In this document: piece by piece, positions 7,285 through 15,466 of the stretch
Layout: each line of letters begins with the position of its first letter
Numbering within the stretch: position 1 is the stretch's first letter
Assembly (NCBI GenBank): GCA_934394595.1
Contig: CAKRRX010000042.1
Coordinates: forward strand, 1-19,852
From: an uncultured Blautia sp.
Lineage (GTDB): Bacteria > Bacillota > Clostridia > Lachnospirales > Lachnospiraceae
Reading direction: 5' to 3'
Length of the DNA: 19,852 nucleotides
Program-made: the position numbers and the translations under genes
The notes under the pieces: model-generated
Told to the model about the DNA's origin: nothing
The model's database searches: none
The model's input: the letters and a program-made list of their open reading frames with translations, nothing else

Positions 7285-9861
7285 ATGAGTATGTTATCTA
7301 AAGTTTTCGGGACCCGCAGCCAGCGCGAGGTAAAGCGTATTATGCCGCTTGTCAACAAGATCGAGAGTCTGCGCCCCGATATGCAAAAATTAACAGACGA
7401 TGAACTGCGGGGCAAGACAAGAGAATTTAAGAAACGTCTGGAAGAAGGCGCTACTCTGGATGATATTTTACCAGAGGCTTTTGCTGTTGTACGTGAAGGT
7501 GCCAAGCGAGTACTGGGAATGGAGCATTTCCAGGTACAGCTGATCGGTGGAATCATCCTGCATCAGGGCCGTATTGCCGAGATGAAGACCGGTGAAGGTA
7601 AGACTCTTGTTGCGACTTTGCCATCCTACCTGAATGCGCTGGAAGGAAAAGGCGTTCACGTTGTTACAGTCAATGATTACCTTGCAAAGCGTGATGCTGA
7701 AGAAATGGGAAGAGTCCATGAATTCCTTGGACTTACTGTAGGCGTTGTCCTGAATGATATGAAGCCGGAAGAGCGCCGTGCAGCATACAATTGTGATATT
7801 ACTTATGTTACCAATAATGAACTTGGTTTTGATTATCTTCGTGATAACATGGTTATCTACAAGGAGCAGCTGGTACAGCGTGACCTTCACTATTGTATCA
7901 TCGATGAGGTTGACTCCATTTTGATCGATGAGGCACGTACTCCTCTGATCATTTCCGGTCAGAGCGGCAAATCCACCAAGCTGTACGAGGTTTGTGATAT
8001 TCTTGCACAGCAGTTAGAGCGTGGAGAAGCCAGCCATGAGATGACCAAGATGGCTGCCATTATGGGTGAGGAAGTTATCGAGACCGGTGATTTCGTAGTC
8101 AATGAAAAAGATAAGATCGTCAACCTTACTGAGCAGGGTGTGAAGAAGGTTGAGAAGTTCTTCAATATTGAGAACCTTGCTGATCCGGAGAATCTGGAGA
8201 TCCAGCACAATATCATCCTTGCACTTCGTGCCCACAATCTGATGCATCGTGATCAGGATTACGTTGTAAAAGATGACGAGGTTATGATCGTTGATGAGTT
8301 TACCGGACGTATCATGCCAGGCCGCCGTTATTCTGATGGTCTTCATCAGGCAATCGAGGCGAAAGAACATGTTAAGGTAAAACGTGAAAGCAAGACTCTT
8401 GCCACCATTACTTTCCAGAACTTCTTTAACAAATATGACAAGAAGGGTGGTATGACCGGTACAGCTCTTACCGAGGAAAAAGAGTTCCGTGATATTTATG
8501 CAATGGACGTTGTTGAGATTCCCACCAATAAGCCGGTTCAGCGTAAGGATCTTGATGATGCCGTATACATGACCAAGAAAGAAAAATTCAATGCAGTTGT
8601 TCAGTCTGTGAAGGAAGCTTATGAGAAGAAGCAGCCGGTTCTGGTTGGTACTATTACAATCGAGACTTCTGAGCTGATCAGCCGTATGCTGAAAAGAGAG
8701 GGAATCCCTCACAATGTATTGAATGCCAAGTTCCATGAGCTGGAGGCTGAGATCGTAGCACAGGCAGGACAGGCTGGGGCAGTTACCATTGCTACCAATA
8801 TGGCTGGTCGTGGTACTGATATCAAGCTTGACGATGTGGCCAGAGCTGCTGGTGGTCTGAAGATCATTGGTACTGAGCGTCATGAGTCCAGACGTATTGA
8901 TAATCAGCTCCGTGGACGTTCCGGACGTCAGGGAGATCCGGGAGAATCCCGTTTCTATATTTCCCTTGAGGACGATCTGATGCGTCTGTTCGGTTCTGAG
9001 CGTCTGATGAAGGTGTTTACTTCCCTTGGTGTAGCTGAGAATGAGCAGATCGAGCATAAGATGCTTTCCAATGCCATTGAGAAAGCCCAGGAGAAGATCG
9101 AGTTCAATAACTTTGGTATCCGTAAGAATCTTCTTGATTATGACCAGGTAAACAATGAGCAGCGTGAGATCATTTACAAGGAGCGTCGTCAGGTTCTGGA
9201 TGGAGAGAACATGCGTGATGCCATCTATAAGATGATCACAGATATTGTAGACAATACAGTTGATATGTGTTTCTCTGATGATGTAGATTCAGAAGAGTGG
9301 GATCTGGATGAATTTAATACTGTTCTTGGCCAGATCATTCCTATTGAGCCACTTACTCTGGAAAAGGTTAAGGGCAAGAGAAAGAATGAGATGAAACACC
9401 TGATCAAGGAAGAGGCTGTGAAGCTTTATGAAGCTAAGGAGTCTGAATTCCCGGAGCCGGAGCAGCTGCGTGAGCTTGAGCGTGTCATCCTTCTGAAGAG
9501 CATCGACAGCAAGTGGATGGATCACATTGATGATATGGAAATCCTCCGTCAGGGTATCGGTCTTACCGCTTACGGCCAGAGAGATCCGGTTGTAGAGTAC
9601 AAGATGGTTGCATTTGACATGTTCAATAATATGATTACTTCTATTCAGGAAGACACTGTGAGAATGCTGTATCATGTACATGTTGAGCAGAAGATCGAGC
9701 GTGAGCAGGTTGCCAAGGTTACCGGAACCAACAAAGACGATTCCAGTGTGCGCAAGCCAGTTCAGAGAAAAGAAATTAAGGTTTACCCGAATGATCCGTG
9801 CCCATGCGGAAGTGGTAAGAAATACAAACAGTGCTGCGGAAGAAAGACCGCAAAAGTCTGA
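7285..9861 (+). CDS. secA: Preprotein translocase ATPase SecA
   Basis: An 858-residue SecA, of normal length for the family. It is the motor that drives unfolded secretory proteins through SecYEG by ATP hydrolysis. Visible signatures are: the Walker A GEGKT (103-107); the Walker B region with DEVD (207-210) followed by the [15 protein letters not shown] stretch; the second nucleotide-binding fold with TNMAGRGTD and [13 protein letters not shown]; the helical scaffold and wing region; and a C-terminal zinc-binding SEC-C tail (C839, C841, C850, C851) that usually contacts lipid or SecB-like partners. AGGAG at 7267-7271 and an AAAAGG closer to the ATG provide the ribosome site. It has its own promoter and a strong terminator. 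Codon use (many GTT, CTT and CGT codons) suggests high expression compared with neighbours. Its secreted clients could include the flavin and repeat proteins further on. Confidence 0.98.
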   Translation: MSMLSKVFGTRSQREVKRIMPLVNKIESLRPDMQKLTDDELRGKTREFKKRLEEGATLDDILPEAFAVVREGAKRVLGMEHFQVQLIGGIILHQGRIAEMKTGEGKTLVATLPSYLNALEGKGVHVVTVNDYLAKRDAEEMGRVHEFLGLTVGVVLNDMKPEERRAAYNCDITYVTNNELGFDYLRDNMVIYKEQLVQRDLHYCIIDEVDSILIDEARTPLIISGQSGKSTKLYEVCDILAQQLERGEASHEMTKMAAIMGEEVIETGDFVVNEKDKIVNLTEQGVKKVEKFFNIENLADPENLEIQHNIILALRAHNLMHRDQDYVVKDDEVMIVDEFTGRIMPGRRYSDGLHQAIEAKEHVKVKRESKTLATITFQNFFNKYDKKGGMTGTALTEEKEFRDIYAMDVVEIPTNKPVQRKDLDDAVYMTKKEKFNAVVQSVKEAYEKKQPVLVGTITIETSELISRMLKREGIPHNVLNAKFHELEAEIVAQAGQAGAVTIATNMAGRGTDIKLDDVARAAGGLKIIGTERHESRRIDNQLRGRSGRQGDPGESRFYISLEDDLMRLFGSERLMKVFTSLGVAENEQIEHKMLSNAIEKAQEKIEFNNFGIRKNLLDYDQVNNEQREIIYKERRQVLDGENMRDAIYKMITDIVDNTVDMCFSDDVDSEEWDLDEFNTVLGQIIPIEPLTLEKVKGKRKNEMKHLIKEEAVKLYEAKESEFPEPEQLRELERVILLKSIDSKWMDHIDDMEILRQGIGLTAYGQRDPVVEYKMVAFDMFNNMITSIQEDTVRMLYHVHVEQKIEREQVAKVTGTNKDDSSVRKPVQRKEIKVYPNDPCPCGSGKKYKQCCGRKTAKV

Positions 9862-9870
9862 GAATGATAA

Positions 9871-9914
9871 GAGGGCTGTCATCCGACAAAAATGTCGGTC
9901 GGCAGCCCTCTTTT
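9871..9914 (+). terminator. Bidirectional terminator between secA and the AraC-family gene
   Basis: GAGGGCTG and CAGCCCTC form the outer stem and CCGACA / TGTCGG the inner stem, separated by small internal loops. TTTT follows on the plus strand. On the minus strand the same hairpin is followed by TTATCATT. The stop codon of the convergent regulator gene overlaps the end of this element. Confidence 0.88.
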
Positions 9915-10761
9915 ACGACAGCGACACCGGTCCGGTATTCTGGCTGGGAGCCGTCCCGAACTGTTTCTTATAAGCTCTTGAAAACGTGGTATAATCCGAA
10001 AATCCACTGATCTGCGCCGCTTTTAAAACAGGCATTCCCTCACTGATCCGGGTACGGGCGGCCAATAGCCGCTTGCTGACAATGTAATTGTGGATGGTAT
10101 ATCCGGTCTCTTCCTTGAACTTTCGCATCATGTGATATTTGCTGAGATAATATTTTTTCGCCAGCACCTCAATAGAAAGATCTTCTGTGAGATTCTGGTT
10201 GATATAGCGCAGCAGATCCTCAATCTGGGAATCGCAGGTGTAGGAATGGGAATCGAAAATATACTGCTTTTTCAGGAAAATACGATTGATGTAAACCATA
10301 AATTGTGTAAAAATCCCCTCACTGAGCAGATCACTTCCAAATTCCGGATCCTTCAGGGCTGCTTCCAGTTCATAGAGAAGCTGTTTGAGCCGCTCCTGGG
10401 TTTGCGAATCCAGGCGGATCAGGTTAAAACTGCGGTCATTTGCTTTCTGGAAGCAGCGGTTCAGCTCACTGTACCGGATATCATCCCGGATCCACAGGAT
10501 AAAACGCTCATAAGGTACAGAAAAGTCGATTTCCGGTTTATGTATGGCATGGCGGTCTACCAGAAGAATGTCCCAGGGCTTCAGATAGTAGGACTTTCCC
10601 TCAATATGATAAGCAGCTTTTCCGGAAAGGAATACCACGACCTTGTGAAAGTCGTGATAATGGTAGGAAAAGCTTCGTTTTGTCTGATCTTTAATATGAA
10701 AAAGGCGGAACTCCTGTTCCAGATATCCCGTTTTCTCAGAATTTTCCTTAGAATATTTCAT
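9913..10761 (-). CDS. AraC-family transcriptional regulator with N-terminal cupin domain
   Basis: A 282-residue DNA-binding regulator. The N-terminal part (about 25-110) has the His-rich cupin pattern (SYHYHDFHKVVVFLSGKA, then a PWDILLV strand) that binds a small ligand in many AraC proteins. The C-terminal part (about 180-275) holds two helix-turn-helix motifs, including the conserved second-helix block ending AAQISGFSDYTTFSRAYKK-type with FG and P downstream. A putative ribosome site (AAAGGA) precedes the ATG and lies next to a small inverted repeat (10772-10787). It is transcribed away from the epimerase-family gene, with 354 bases between them. Such regulators often control a divergent neighbour, but no ligand or target can be assigned from sequence. 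Confidence 0.92.
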   Translation of the reverse strand: MKYSKENSEKTGYLEQEFRLFHIKDQTKRSFSYHYHDFHKVVVFLSGKAAYHIEGKSYYLKPWDILLVDRHAIHKPEIDFSVPYERFILWIRDDIRYSELNRCFQKANDRSFNLIRLDSQTQERLKQLLYELEAALKDPEFGSDLLSEGIFTQFMVYINRIFLKKQYIFDSHSYTCDSQIEDLLRYINQNLTEDLSIEVLAKKYYLSKYHMMRKFKEETGYTIHNYIVSKRLLAARTRISEGMPVLKAAQISGFSDYTTFSRAYKKQFGTAPSQNTGPVSLS

Positions 10762-11115
10762 ATGATTTTCTATCCTTTCTGAAGGATTTCATGTTCATTT
10801 TTCTCTGGCATAGGGTTGCTGTTTTATTTAAGAATATGCGGCTATCCCGGCTTTTAGCTTTGGCTTTATTTTATCTCAGTACAAGCACAGATACAACCAG
10901 AAAATGCATTTTTTGCAATATAAAGAGCAATTTCTCCTATATACATAGGAAAAATAAACGCTATACTGGGAGTATAAAAGAAAAGTTCAAAAAGAATCCT
11001 TTACTACAGAATTCAGGAAACATATATTTCGAAACAGAACCTGCAGATTGTGGAAAATTCGTGGAAAACCACAGCATTGCAAACGGGAAATCCAAAACAG
11101 AAAGGAAATCAGGCA
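10762..11115. promoter_or_regulatory. Divergent intergenic region with two palindromes and candidate promoters
   Basis: There is no convincing gene in these 354 bases; an open frame at 10791-11126 lacks a ribosome site and has no recognisable product. Two perfect inverted repeats stand out: TCCTAT-ATAC-ATAGGA (10935-10950) and TATACT-GGG-AGTATA (10962-10976). The first overlaps a -10-like TATATA (10938-10943) that lies 19 bases after TTGCAA (10913-10918). The second contains a -10-like TATACT. They may form the control region of the epimerase-family gene and be targets for the divergent AraC protein, which is inference. Confidence 0.45.
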
Positions 11116-11964
11116 ATGAGAGATAGCATTATCATGACGAAATATCAGGGACTTGGAAATGATTATCTGGTTCTTGACGCAAATAAAAACCAGTTACAGC
11201 TTCAGGGAAAAAAGATCGCGCTTCTTTGTCAGAGAGGCTTTGGCCTTGGGGCTGATGGCGTGTTATACGGACCTGTGGATATTAACGGAAAAATGGGAAT
11301 GCGGATTTTCAACTCCGATGGAAGTGAAGCGGCAATCAGCGGAAATGGTGTCTGCATTTTTGCAAAATACCTGCTGGACAATGAGTATGTGAAAGAAAAG
11401 AAATTCGCCATTGAGACTCTATCCGGCACCATCGAAGTAGAATGTCTCAATGCCAGAGCTACAGAATTTCGTGTAAATATGGGAAAGGCTTCTTTCCTGT
11501 CAAGAGAGATTCCGGTGACTGGCGAAATCCGTGAGGTAATTGATGAGCCGTTTACATTTAACAAAGAAGATTATAAAGCAACCTGCCTGACTATTGGAAA
11601 TCCTCACTGTATTATTTTTATGGATCAGGTATCTCCGGAAAAAGTAAAAGAACTGGGACCTTACGTAGAAAATGCAGAGGAATTTCCAGAAAAAGTGAAT
11701 CTTCAGATCTGCCATCAGATCGACAAGGGCAATCTGGATATTGAAATCTGGGAGCGAGGCTCCGGGTATACAAAAGCTTCCGGTACAGGAAGCTGCGCGG
11801 CAGCCATTGCCGCATATCGCAGAGGATTGATGGAAAATCGGATCAATGTAAACCAGCCAGGCGGTATGATCCAGATTGACATTAAGGAAGATGGAACCAT
11901 TTTTATGACAGGAACAGTAGGATACATCGCAGATGTAAGTGTGGCAGAAAGCTTCTTTTCATAA
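11116..11964 (+). CDS. dapF: Diaminopimelate epimerase family protein with both catalytic cysteines replaced by serine
   Basis: The start ATG 11116 (282 aa) has AAAGGA 9 bases upstream; an in-frame ATG at 11050 would add a non-conserved tail. The fold is clearly DapF: KYQGLGNDYLVLD at the N-terminus, GADGVLY, NSDGSE, TIGNPHCI and WERGSGYT all align. DapF interconverts LL- and meso-diaminopimelate for lysine and peptidoglycan synthesis with two cysteines, in the MCGNG and ACGTG motifs. Here these read ISGNG (Ser75) and ASGTG (Ser222). The two serines face each other across the active site in this fold, so ordinary Cys/Cys epimerisation is unlikely. It may be a paralogue acting on another amino acid, or a dehydratase or isomerase of the same superfamily. 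No other lysine-pathway gene is nearby. The gene symbol denotes the family only. Confidence 0.85.
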   Translation: MRDSIIMTKYQGLGNDYLVLDANKNQLQLQGKKIALLCQRGFGLGADGVLYGPVDINGKMGMRIFNSDGSEAAISGNGVCIFAKYLLDNEYVKEKKFAIETLSGTIEVECLNARATEFRVNMGKASFLSREIPVTGEIREVIDEPFTFNKEDYKATCLTIGNPHCIIFMDQVSPEKVKELGPYVENAEEFPEKVNLQICHQIDKGNLDIEIWERGSGYTKASGTGSCAAAIAAYRRGLMENRINVNQPGGMIQIDIKEDGTIFMTGTVGYIADVSVAESFFS

Positions 11965-11997
11965 GAAAAAACATTATTGTGAATATCTATAAAAAAA

Positions 11998-12043
11998 TCT
12001 CTGAAACAGGTTCAGGAGTGAGCGTGTTTCGGAGAATTTTTTT
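11998..12043 (+). terminator. Rho-independent terminator of the epimerase-family gene
   Basis: TCTCTGAAACA (11998-12008) pairs with TGTTTCGGAGA (12025-12035), an 11-bp stem with one wobble pair, across a 16-base loop. Seven T residues follow at 12037-12043. It isolates the upstream gene from the flavin operon. Confidence 0.88.
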
Positions 12044-12094
12044 ATTTGATACAGTTAATGAGAAAAAAAGCATAATTACTCACACAATTTAGAG

Positions 12095-12123
12095 AGGACA
12101 AGAATGCTAATTTATGATATAAC
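12095..12123 (+). promoter_or_regulatory. Predicted promoter of the flavin operon
   Basis: AGGACA (12095-12100), a 17-base spacer and TATAAC (12118-12123) form a plausible promoter, strengthened by an extended -10 TGA at 12115-12117. Transcription would start near 12130, inside the palindrome at 12128-12145. Confidence 0.55.
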
Positions 12124-12127
12124 TGTA

Positions 12128-12145
12128 TGTTAGTGAAAACTAACA
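12128..12145 (+). promoter_or_regulatory. Palindromic operator candidate (TTAGT-N4-ACTAA) of the flavin operon
   Basis: TGTTAGT and ACTAACA are perfect 7-base arms around GAAA. The site covers the predicted transcription start, which suits a repressor. The same core recurs before the repeat-protein gene at 17606-17619. The sequence recalls metal-dependent DtxR/IdeR-type boxes (TTAG...CTAA), though the spacing differs from the classical DtxR box. The regulator is not in the window. Confidence 0.55.
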
Positions 12146-12170
12146 AGTTACACAATATACAGGAGACATC

Positions 12171-14048
12171 ATGGAAAAGCGAAATTTGACAAAACTTCTT
12201 CCGGCAGCGGCGGTTCTCACTGCTGTAACCATAACCGGATTGAAGACTCAGGCAGAGAATCAGAAAAGTGTTTCAAGTTCAGAAAACATTATGAATTCGG
12301 AAGAACTGGGAGACTTGCTGCTGGCAGCCTATCCTGTCAAGGAAGAGCAGGAAATCTCAGAGGAGAAAAAGACAGAGACAGCTTCTCAAAAAACAGAGAA
12401 TCCATCGAAAAAGACAGAAAAGAAAACAACTCAAACCACAAAAAAGAAAACCGGTGGAATCAAAAAAGGCTCCACAAAAGCACTGCCTCAGAAAACAGCA
12501 GCTTCCTTTGGTACAGGCCAGGGCAGTACCTCCACTCCGGTAGTGGAAGTGCCGGAATCCGGCTATAAAGATGGAACTTATCAGGGAAGCGGCACCGGAT
12601 TTGGCGGAACCATCTCAGTGCAGGTCACCGTTTCCGGCGGCAAGATCAGCAACATAGACATTTTAAGTGCAGCGGGAGAAACCGACTCTTATTTTTCCGC
12701 TGCAAGTGGGGTGGTGAGCAGAATCCTTTCCGCACAAAATCCCAATGTAGATGCAGTGAGCGGGGCAACCTATTCCTCCAATGGAATCATACAGGCTGTA
12801 CAAAATGCTCTTTCAGGTGCTGCAAATACAACGAAAAATCCAACACCCACACCTACCCCAAAGCCATCGAAAAAGCCATCCAAGATTAATGGAAGTACGA
12901 AAGTTTCTTACAAAGATGGCATATATGAAGGTCAGGCAGAGGGCTTTGATGGCCCGGTTACCGTAAAAATTACCATCAAAAATGGAAAGATCAAGAAAAT
13001 TACCAACACCAATACAGATACCGGGGAGTTTTTCAGTAAAGCATGGAAAACACTGAAAGGGCAGATCCTGGAGCAGCAAAGTGCAGATGGACTGGATGCT
13101 GTCAGCGGAGCCACCTATTCCTCCAACGGAATTCTGGGTGCTGCCAGGGCGGCTCTTGCCCAGGCCGGAGCTAAGAATGATTCCGGCTCCGGAACAACAC
13201 CGGTTCCAACAAAAGCACCGGTTCAGACACCGATACCAACTCCGATTCAGACTCAACAGATCCCTTCCGATGGAGGTTCCACAGATAATAACCAAAGCCT
13301 GAGAGATGGCGTTTACACTGCATCTGCAGAGGGCTTCTCCGGGCAGGTTACCATAACCCTGACGGTAAAAGATGGCGTGATCACGGATATCACCAATACA
13401 AACTCCGATACCAAGAGTTTCTTTAAACGTGCATGGAGCCTGATCCAGCCGGAAATCCTGCAAAGCCAGACCGCAGATGGAATTGACGGAGTCAGCGGGG
13501 CTACCTATTCTTCCAATGGAATTTTGAATGCTGCGAAAGCAGCCATTGCACAGGCCAGAAATAACGGGGAGACACCCCAGCCAACGCAGGTTCCCCAGCC
13601 GACCAGTACGCCAGTTCCCACTGAGACGCCCAAGCCAACGGAAGTTCCCCAGCCAACAGAAACACCAGAACCTACTGCGGCACCAGAGCCTACCGAAATA
13701 CCAGAGCCTACTGAAATACCAGAGCCTACTGCCGCTCCAAAGCCAACTGTGCCTCCGGACCCGGTTACCGGATTTTACGATGGAACCTATACAGGAAGCG
13801 GTACAGGAAATGACGGTCCCGGAAGTGTAAGGATCACGGTGACCATTTCCGGTGGAAAAATTACAAATGCCACATATGACACCGATGACGATGAAGATTT
13901 CTTTATAGATGCATGGGATGGTATTCTTGGCCAGATCATGGGAAAACAGTCCGCAGAGGGAATTGATACGGTATCAGGATCCACCTATTCTTCAAAAGGA
14001 ATCATCCAGGCATTCCAAAGTGCATTACAACAGGCAAAAGGAGCATAA
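12171..14048 (+). CDS. Secreted protein with four FMN-binding domains
   Basis: A 625-residue protein with a signal peptide (KR, then a hydrophobic stretch near 9-24) and a Lys/Thr/Glu-rich spacer to about 130. Four FMN-binding domains follow at roughly 131-217, 247-331, 377-462 and 535-622. Each ends in the flavinylation motif D-x-x-SG(A/S)TYSS, so FMN would be covalently bound by phosphoester to Thr200, Thr315, Thr445 and Thr605. The linkers are Pro/Thr-rich (PTPTPTPKP; repeated PEPTEI units), as expected for extended cell-wall spacers. No haem motif, lipobox or sortase signal is visible. It is probably an electron conduit or carrier outside the membrane, modified by the ApbE protein of the same operon. 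AGGAG lies 5 bases before the ATG. The next gene starts 3 bases after the stop. The electron acceptor is unknown. Confidence 0.93.
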   Translation: MEKRNLTKLLPAAAVLTAVTITGLKTQAENQKSVSSSENIMNSEELGDLLLAAYPVKEEQEISEEKKTETASQKTENPSKKTEKKTTQTTKKKTGGIKKGSTKALPQKTAASFGTGQGSTSTPVVEVPESGYKDGTYQGSGTGFGGTISVQVTVSGGKISNIDILSAAGETDSYFSAASGVVSRILSAQNPNVDAVSGATYSSNGIIQAVQNALSGAANTTKNPTPTPTPKPSKKPSKINGSTKVSYKDGIYEGQAEGFDGPVTVKITIKNGKIKKITNTNTDTGEFFSKAWKTLKGQILEQQSADGLDAVSGATYSSNGILGAARAALAQAGAKNDSGSGTTPVPTKAPVQTPIPTPIQTQQIPSDGGSTDNNQSLRDGVYTASAEGFSGQVTITLTVKDGVITDITNTNSDTKSFFKRAWSLIQPEILQSQTADGIDGVSGATYSSNGILNAAKAAIAQARNNGETPQPTQVPQPTSTPVPTETPKPTEVPQPTETPEPTAAPEPTEIPEPTEIPEPTAAPKPTVPPDPVTGFYDGTYTGSGTGNDGPGSVRITVTISGGKITNATYDTDDDEDFFIDAWDGILGQIMGKQSAEGIDTVSGSTYSSKGIIQAFQSALQQAKGA

Positions 14049-14051
14049 ACC

Positions 14052-14678
14052 ATGAAATATCAGAATTTTATCATGCGTGTATTATGTCTGATCCTGATCC
14101 TTGGAGCGGTGATCGGATATAATTCTATGGAAAAAAAAGAGACAGAATCTTCCCAGATCGCAGAACTGACAGCCAGGGTAGAGGATCTGGAAAAGCAGCA
14201 AAAAGAGATGCTGACAGCCCTTGAAGAGGCAGCAAAAGCCCAGGAAGAGGCAAAAGCCGCCAGAGAGGTAAGTATGGCAAAAGAGGACGCAGAGAAAGAA
14301 AAAAATACAGACGAAAAAGAAACAGCTGAAAATACAAAAGAAGAAACTGAGGAAAACCCAAAAAGCGAAAATGCAGATGCAGAGGACAAAGAGGAAGAAG
14401 ACCTTGCCTACCAAAACGGAACCTACACAGGTGAAGGCCAGGGCTTTGGCGGAACCATCCAGGTTGAGGTGACTTTGGAGAATGACACTATTACAGACAT
14501 TCAGGTGGTAAGTGCCCCTGGTGAAGACAGTGCATACCTGTCTCAGGGGGAAGGGGTGATCAGCACCATCCTGGCTGCCCAGAGTACGGATGTGGACACT
14601 ATATCCGGCGCCACTTTCAGCTCAACAGGAATCATCAACGCAGTAAACGATGCGCTGGGAAAGGCGGAAAATAAATGA
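14052..14678 (+). CDS. Membrane-anchored single FMN-binding domain protein
   Basis: A 208-residue protein with an N-terminal membrane anchor (about 8-24), a coiled coil of E/K/A/Q heptads (about 34-80), a very acidic spacer (about 80-118) and one C-terminal FMN-binding domain (about 120-205). The flavinylation motif is D-T-I-SGATFSS, with Thr188 as the predicted FMN site. The domain is closest in pattern to the first domain of the preceding protein (both have GFGGTI and an SAxGE-type loop). It has the same anchor-and-stalk plan as RnfG/NqrC-like subunits, but without their other subunits nearby. It probably relays electrons from the Fe-S membrane protein to the four-flavin protein. AAAAGGAG sits 8 bases upstream. 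Its stop overlaps the next gene by 4 bases (ATGA). Confidence 0.92.
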   Translation: MKYQNFIMRVLCLILILGAVIGYNSMEKKETESSQIAELTARVEDLEKQQKEMLTALEEAAKAQEEAKAAREVSMAKEDAEKEKNTDEKETAENTKEETEENPKSENADAEDKEEEDLAYQNGTYTGEGQGFGGTIQVEVTLENDTITDIQVVSAPGEDSAYLSQGEGVISTILAAQSTDVDTISGATFSSTGIINAVNDALGKAENK

Positions 14679-15466
14679 AAAAACGGCAGAGAAAGATCCG
14701 GCTGATCCGTGCCGGAATACAGCTTCTGTTTTTCATTCTGGCACCGGCCCTGTTTTCCACCGCATTTGCAGGGGTAAAATCCATTTTTCAGGCACTTGCA
14801 GCCCATGAAAGGATTACATGGAACTCTTTTCTGGATGTGACAGGGATATTACTCCTTGTCACCTGCCTGTTCGGCAGACATTTCTGTGGGTATGCCTGTG
14901 CTTTTGGTTCTCTGGGAGATGTGCTATATGAGTTGACGGTATGGATCCGGCAGAAGGTGTTTCACAGAAAAGGACGCCACGGATATCCGGAAAAAACGGT
15001 TCGCATCCTTCAGAAGGTAAAATATATCTGGCTTGCTGTTTTGCTGCTGTCCATTCTCATGGGCTGGTACAAAGAGCTTCAGGGCATGAGTCCCTGGGAT
15101 GTATTTTCCATGCTGACAGCAGGAAGACTGCCTGGGGAAACCTATAAGATTGGAACAATCCTGTTACTTTTGATCATGGTGGGAATGTGTACCCAGGAAC
15201 GGTTTTTCTGTCAGTTTTTATGTCCAATGGGCGCTGTATTTGCTATAATGCCTGTAGTACCCTCGGCACTTTTGAACCGGAACCGGGCAAACTGCCCTGC
15301 AAAATGCGGTGCATGTAAGAAAAGATGCCCGGCGCACCTGGATATTGACGGGGACACAGCCCTTTCTGGAGAGTGTATCTGCTGTCATGCCTGCCAGGGA
15401 ATCTGCCCTAAGAAAAATATCCACACAGGAGTTTTAAAGGGAGAAAAAGAGGAATGCAATTGCTAA
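14675..15466 (+). CDS. NapH/NosR-like membrane 4Fe-4S protein
   Basis: A 263-residue polytopic membrane protein of the NapH/NosR/RdxA-like group. Hydrophobic spans are visible near 13-35, 48-66, 110-128, 158-174 and 180-200. Two CxxxC membrane motifs, GRHFCGYACAFG (C71, C75) and FFCQFLCPMG (C179, C183), are typical of this family. Two ferredoxin-type clusters follow in the C-terminal cytoplasmic tail: C207-x3-C211-x2-C214-x3-C218-P and C234-x2-C237-x2-C240-x3-C244-P. It should take electrons from a cytoplasmic donor such as ferredoxin and pass them across the membrane to the flavoproteins encoded just upstream. It overlaps both neighbours (4 bases before, 13 bases after), so it is strictly co-transcribed. 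The donor is not encoded here. Confidence 0.9.
   Translation: MKKRQRKIRLIRAGIQLLFFILAPALFSTAFAGVKSIFQALAAHERITWNSFLDVTGILLLVTCLFGRHFCGYACAFGSLGDVLYELTVWIRQKVFHRKGRHGYPEKTVRILQKVKYIWLAVLLLSILMGWYKELQGMSPWDVFSMLTAGRLPGETYKIGTILLLLIMVGMCTQERFFCQFLCPMGAVFAIMPVVPSALLNRNRANCPAKCGACKKRCPAHLDIDGDTALSGECICCHACQGICPKKNIHTGVLKGEKEECNC

Noticed and set aside
8014..9057. 347-codon minus-strand open frame inside secA
   Set aside because: It is antisense to the conserved SecA coding sequence, has no recognisable protein motif, and arises from codon bias on the opposite strand.
11050..11115. Longer N-terminus for the DapF-family protein
   Set aside because: DapF proteins start just before KY-x-GLGND; the extra 22 residues are unlike the family, and ATG 11116 has a good ribosome site.
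10791..11126. 111-codon open frame upstream of the epimerase-like gene
   Set aside because: It has no ribosome site, a composition unlike the neighbouring genes, and overlaps the palindromes and the start of the real gene; it is treated as intergenic.
13561..13770. Possible CRISPR-like or minisatellite array of PEPT/PQPT repeats
   Set aside because: The short repeats are codon-level Pro/Thr/Glu linker repeats within an intact frame, with no spacers and no conserved direct-repeat length.
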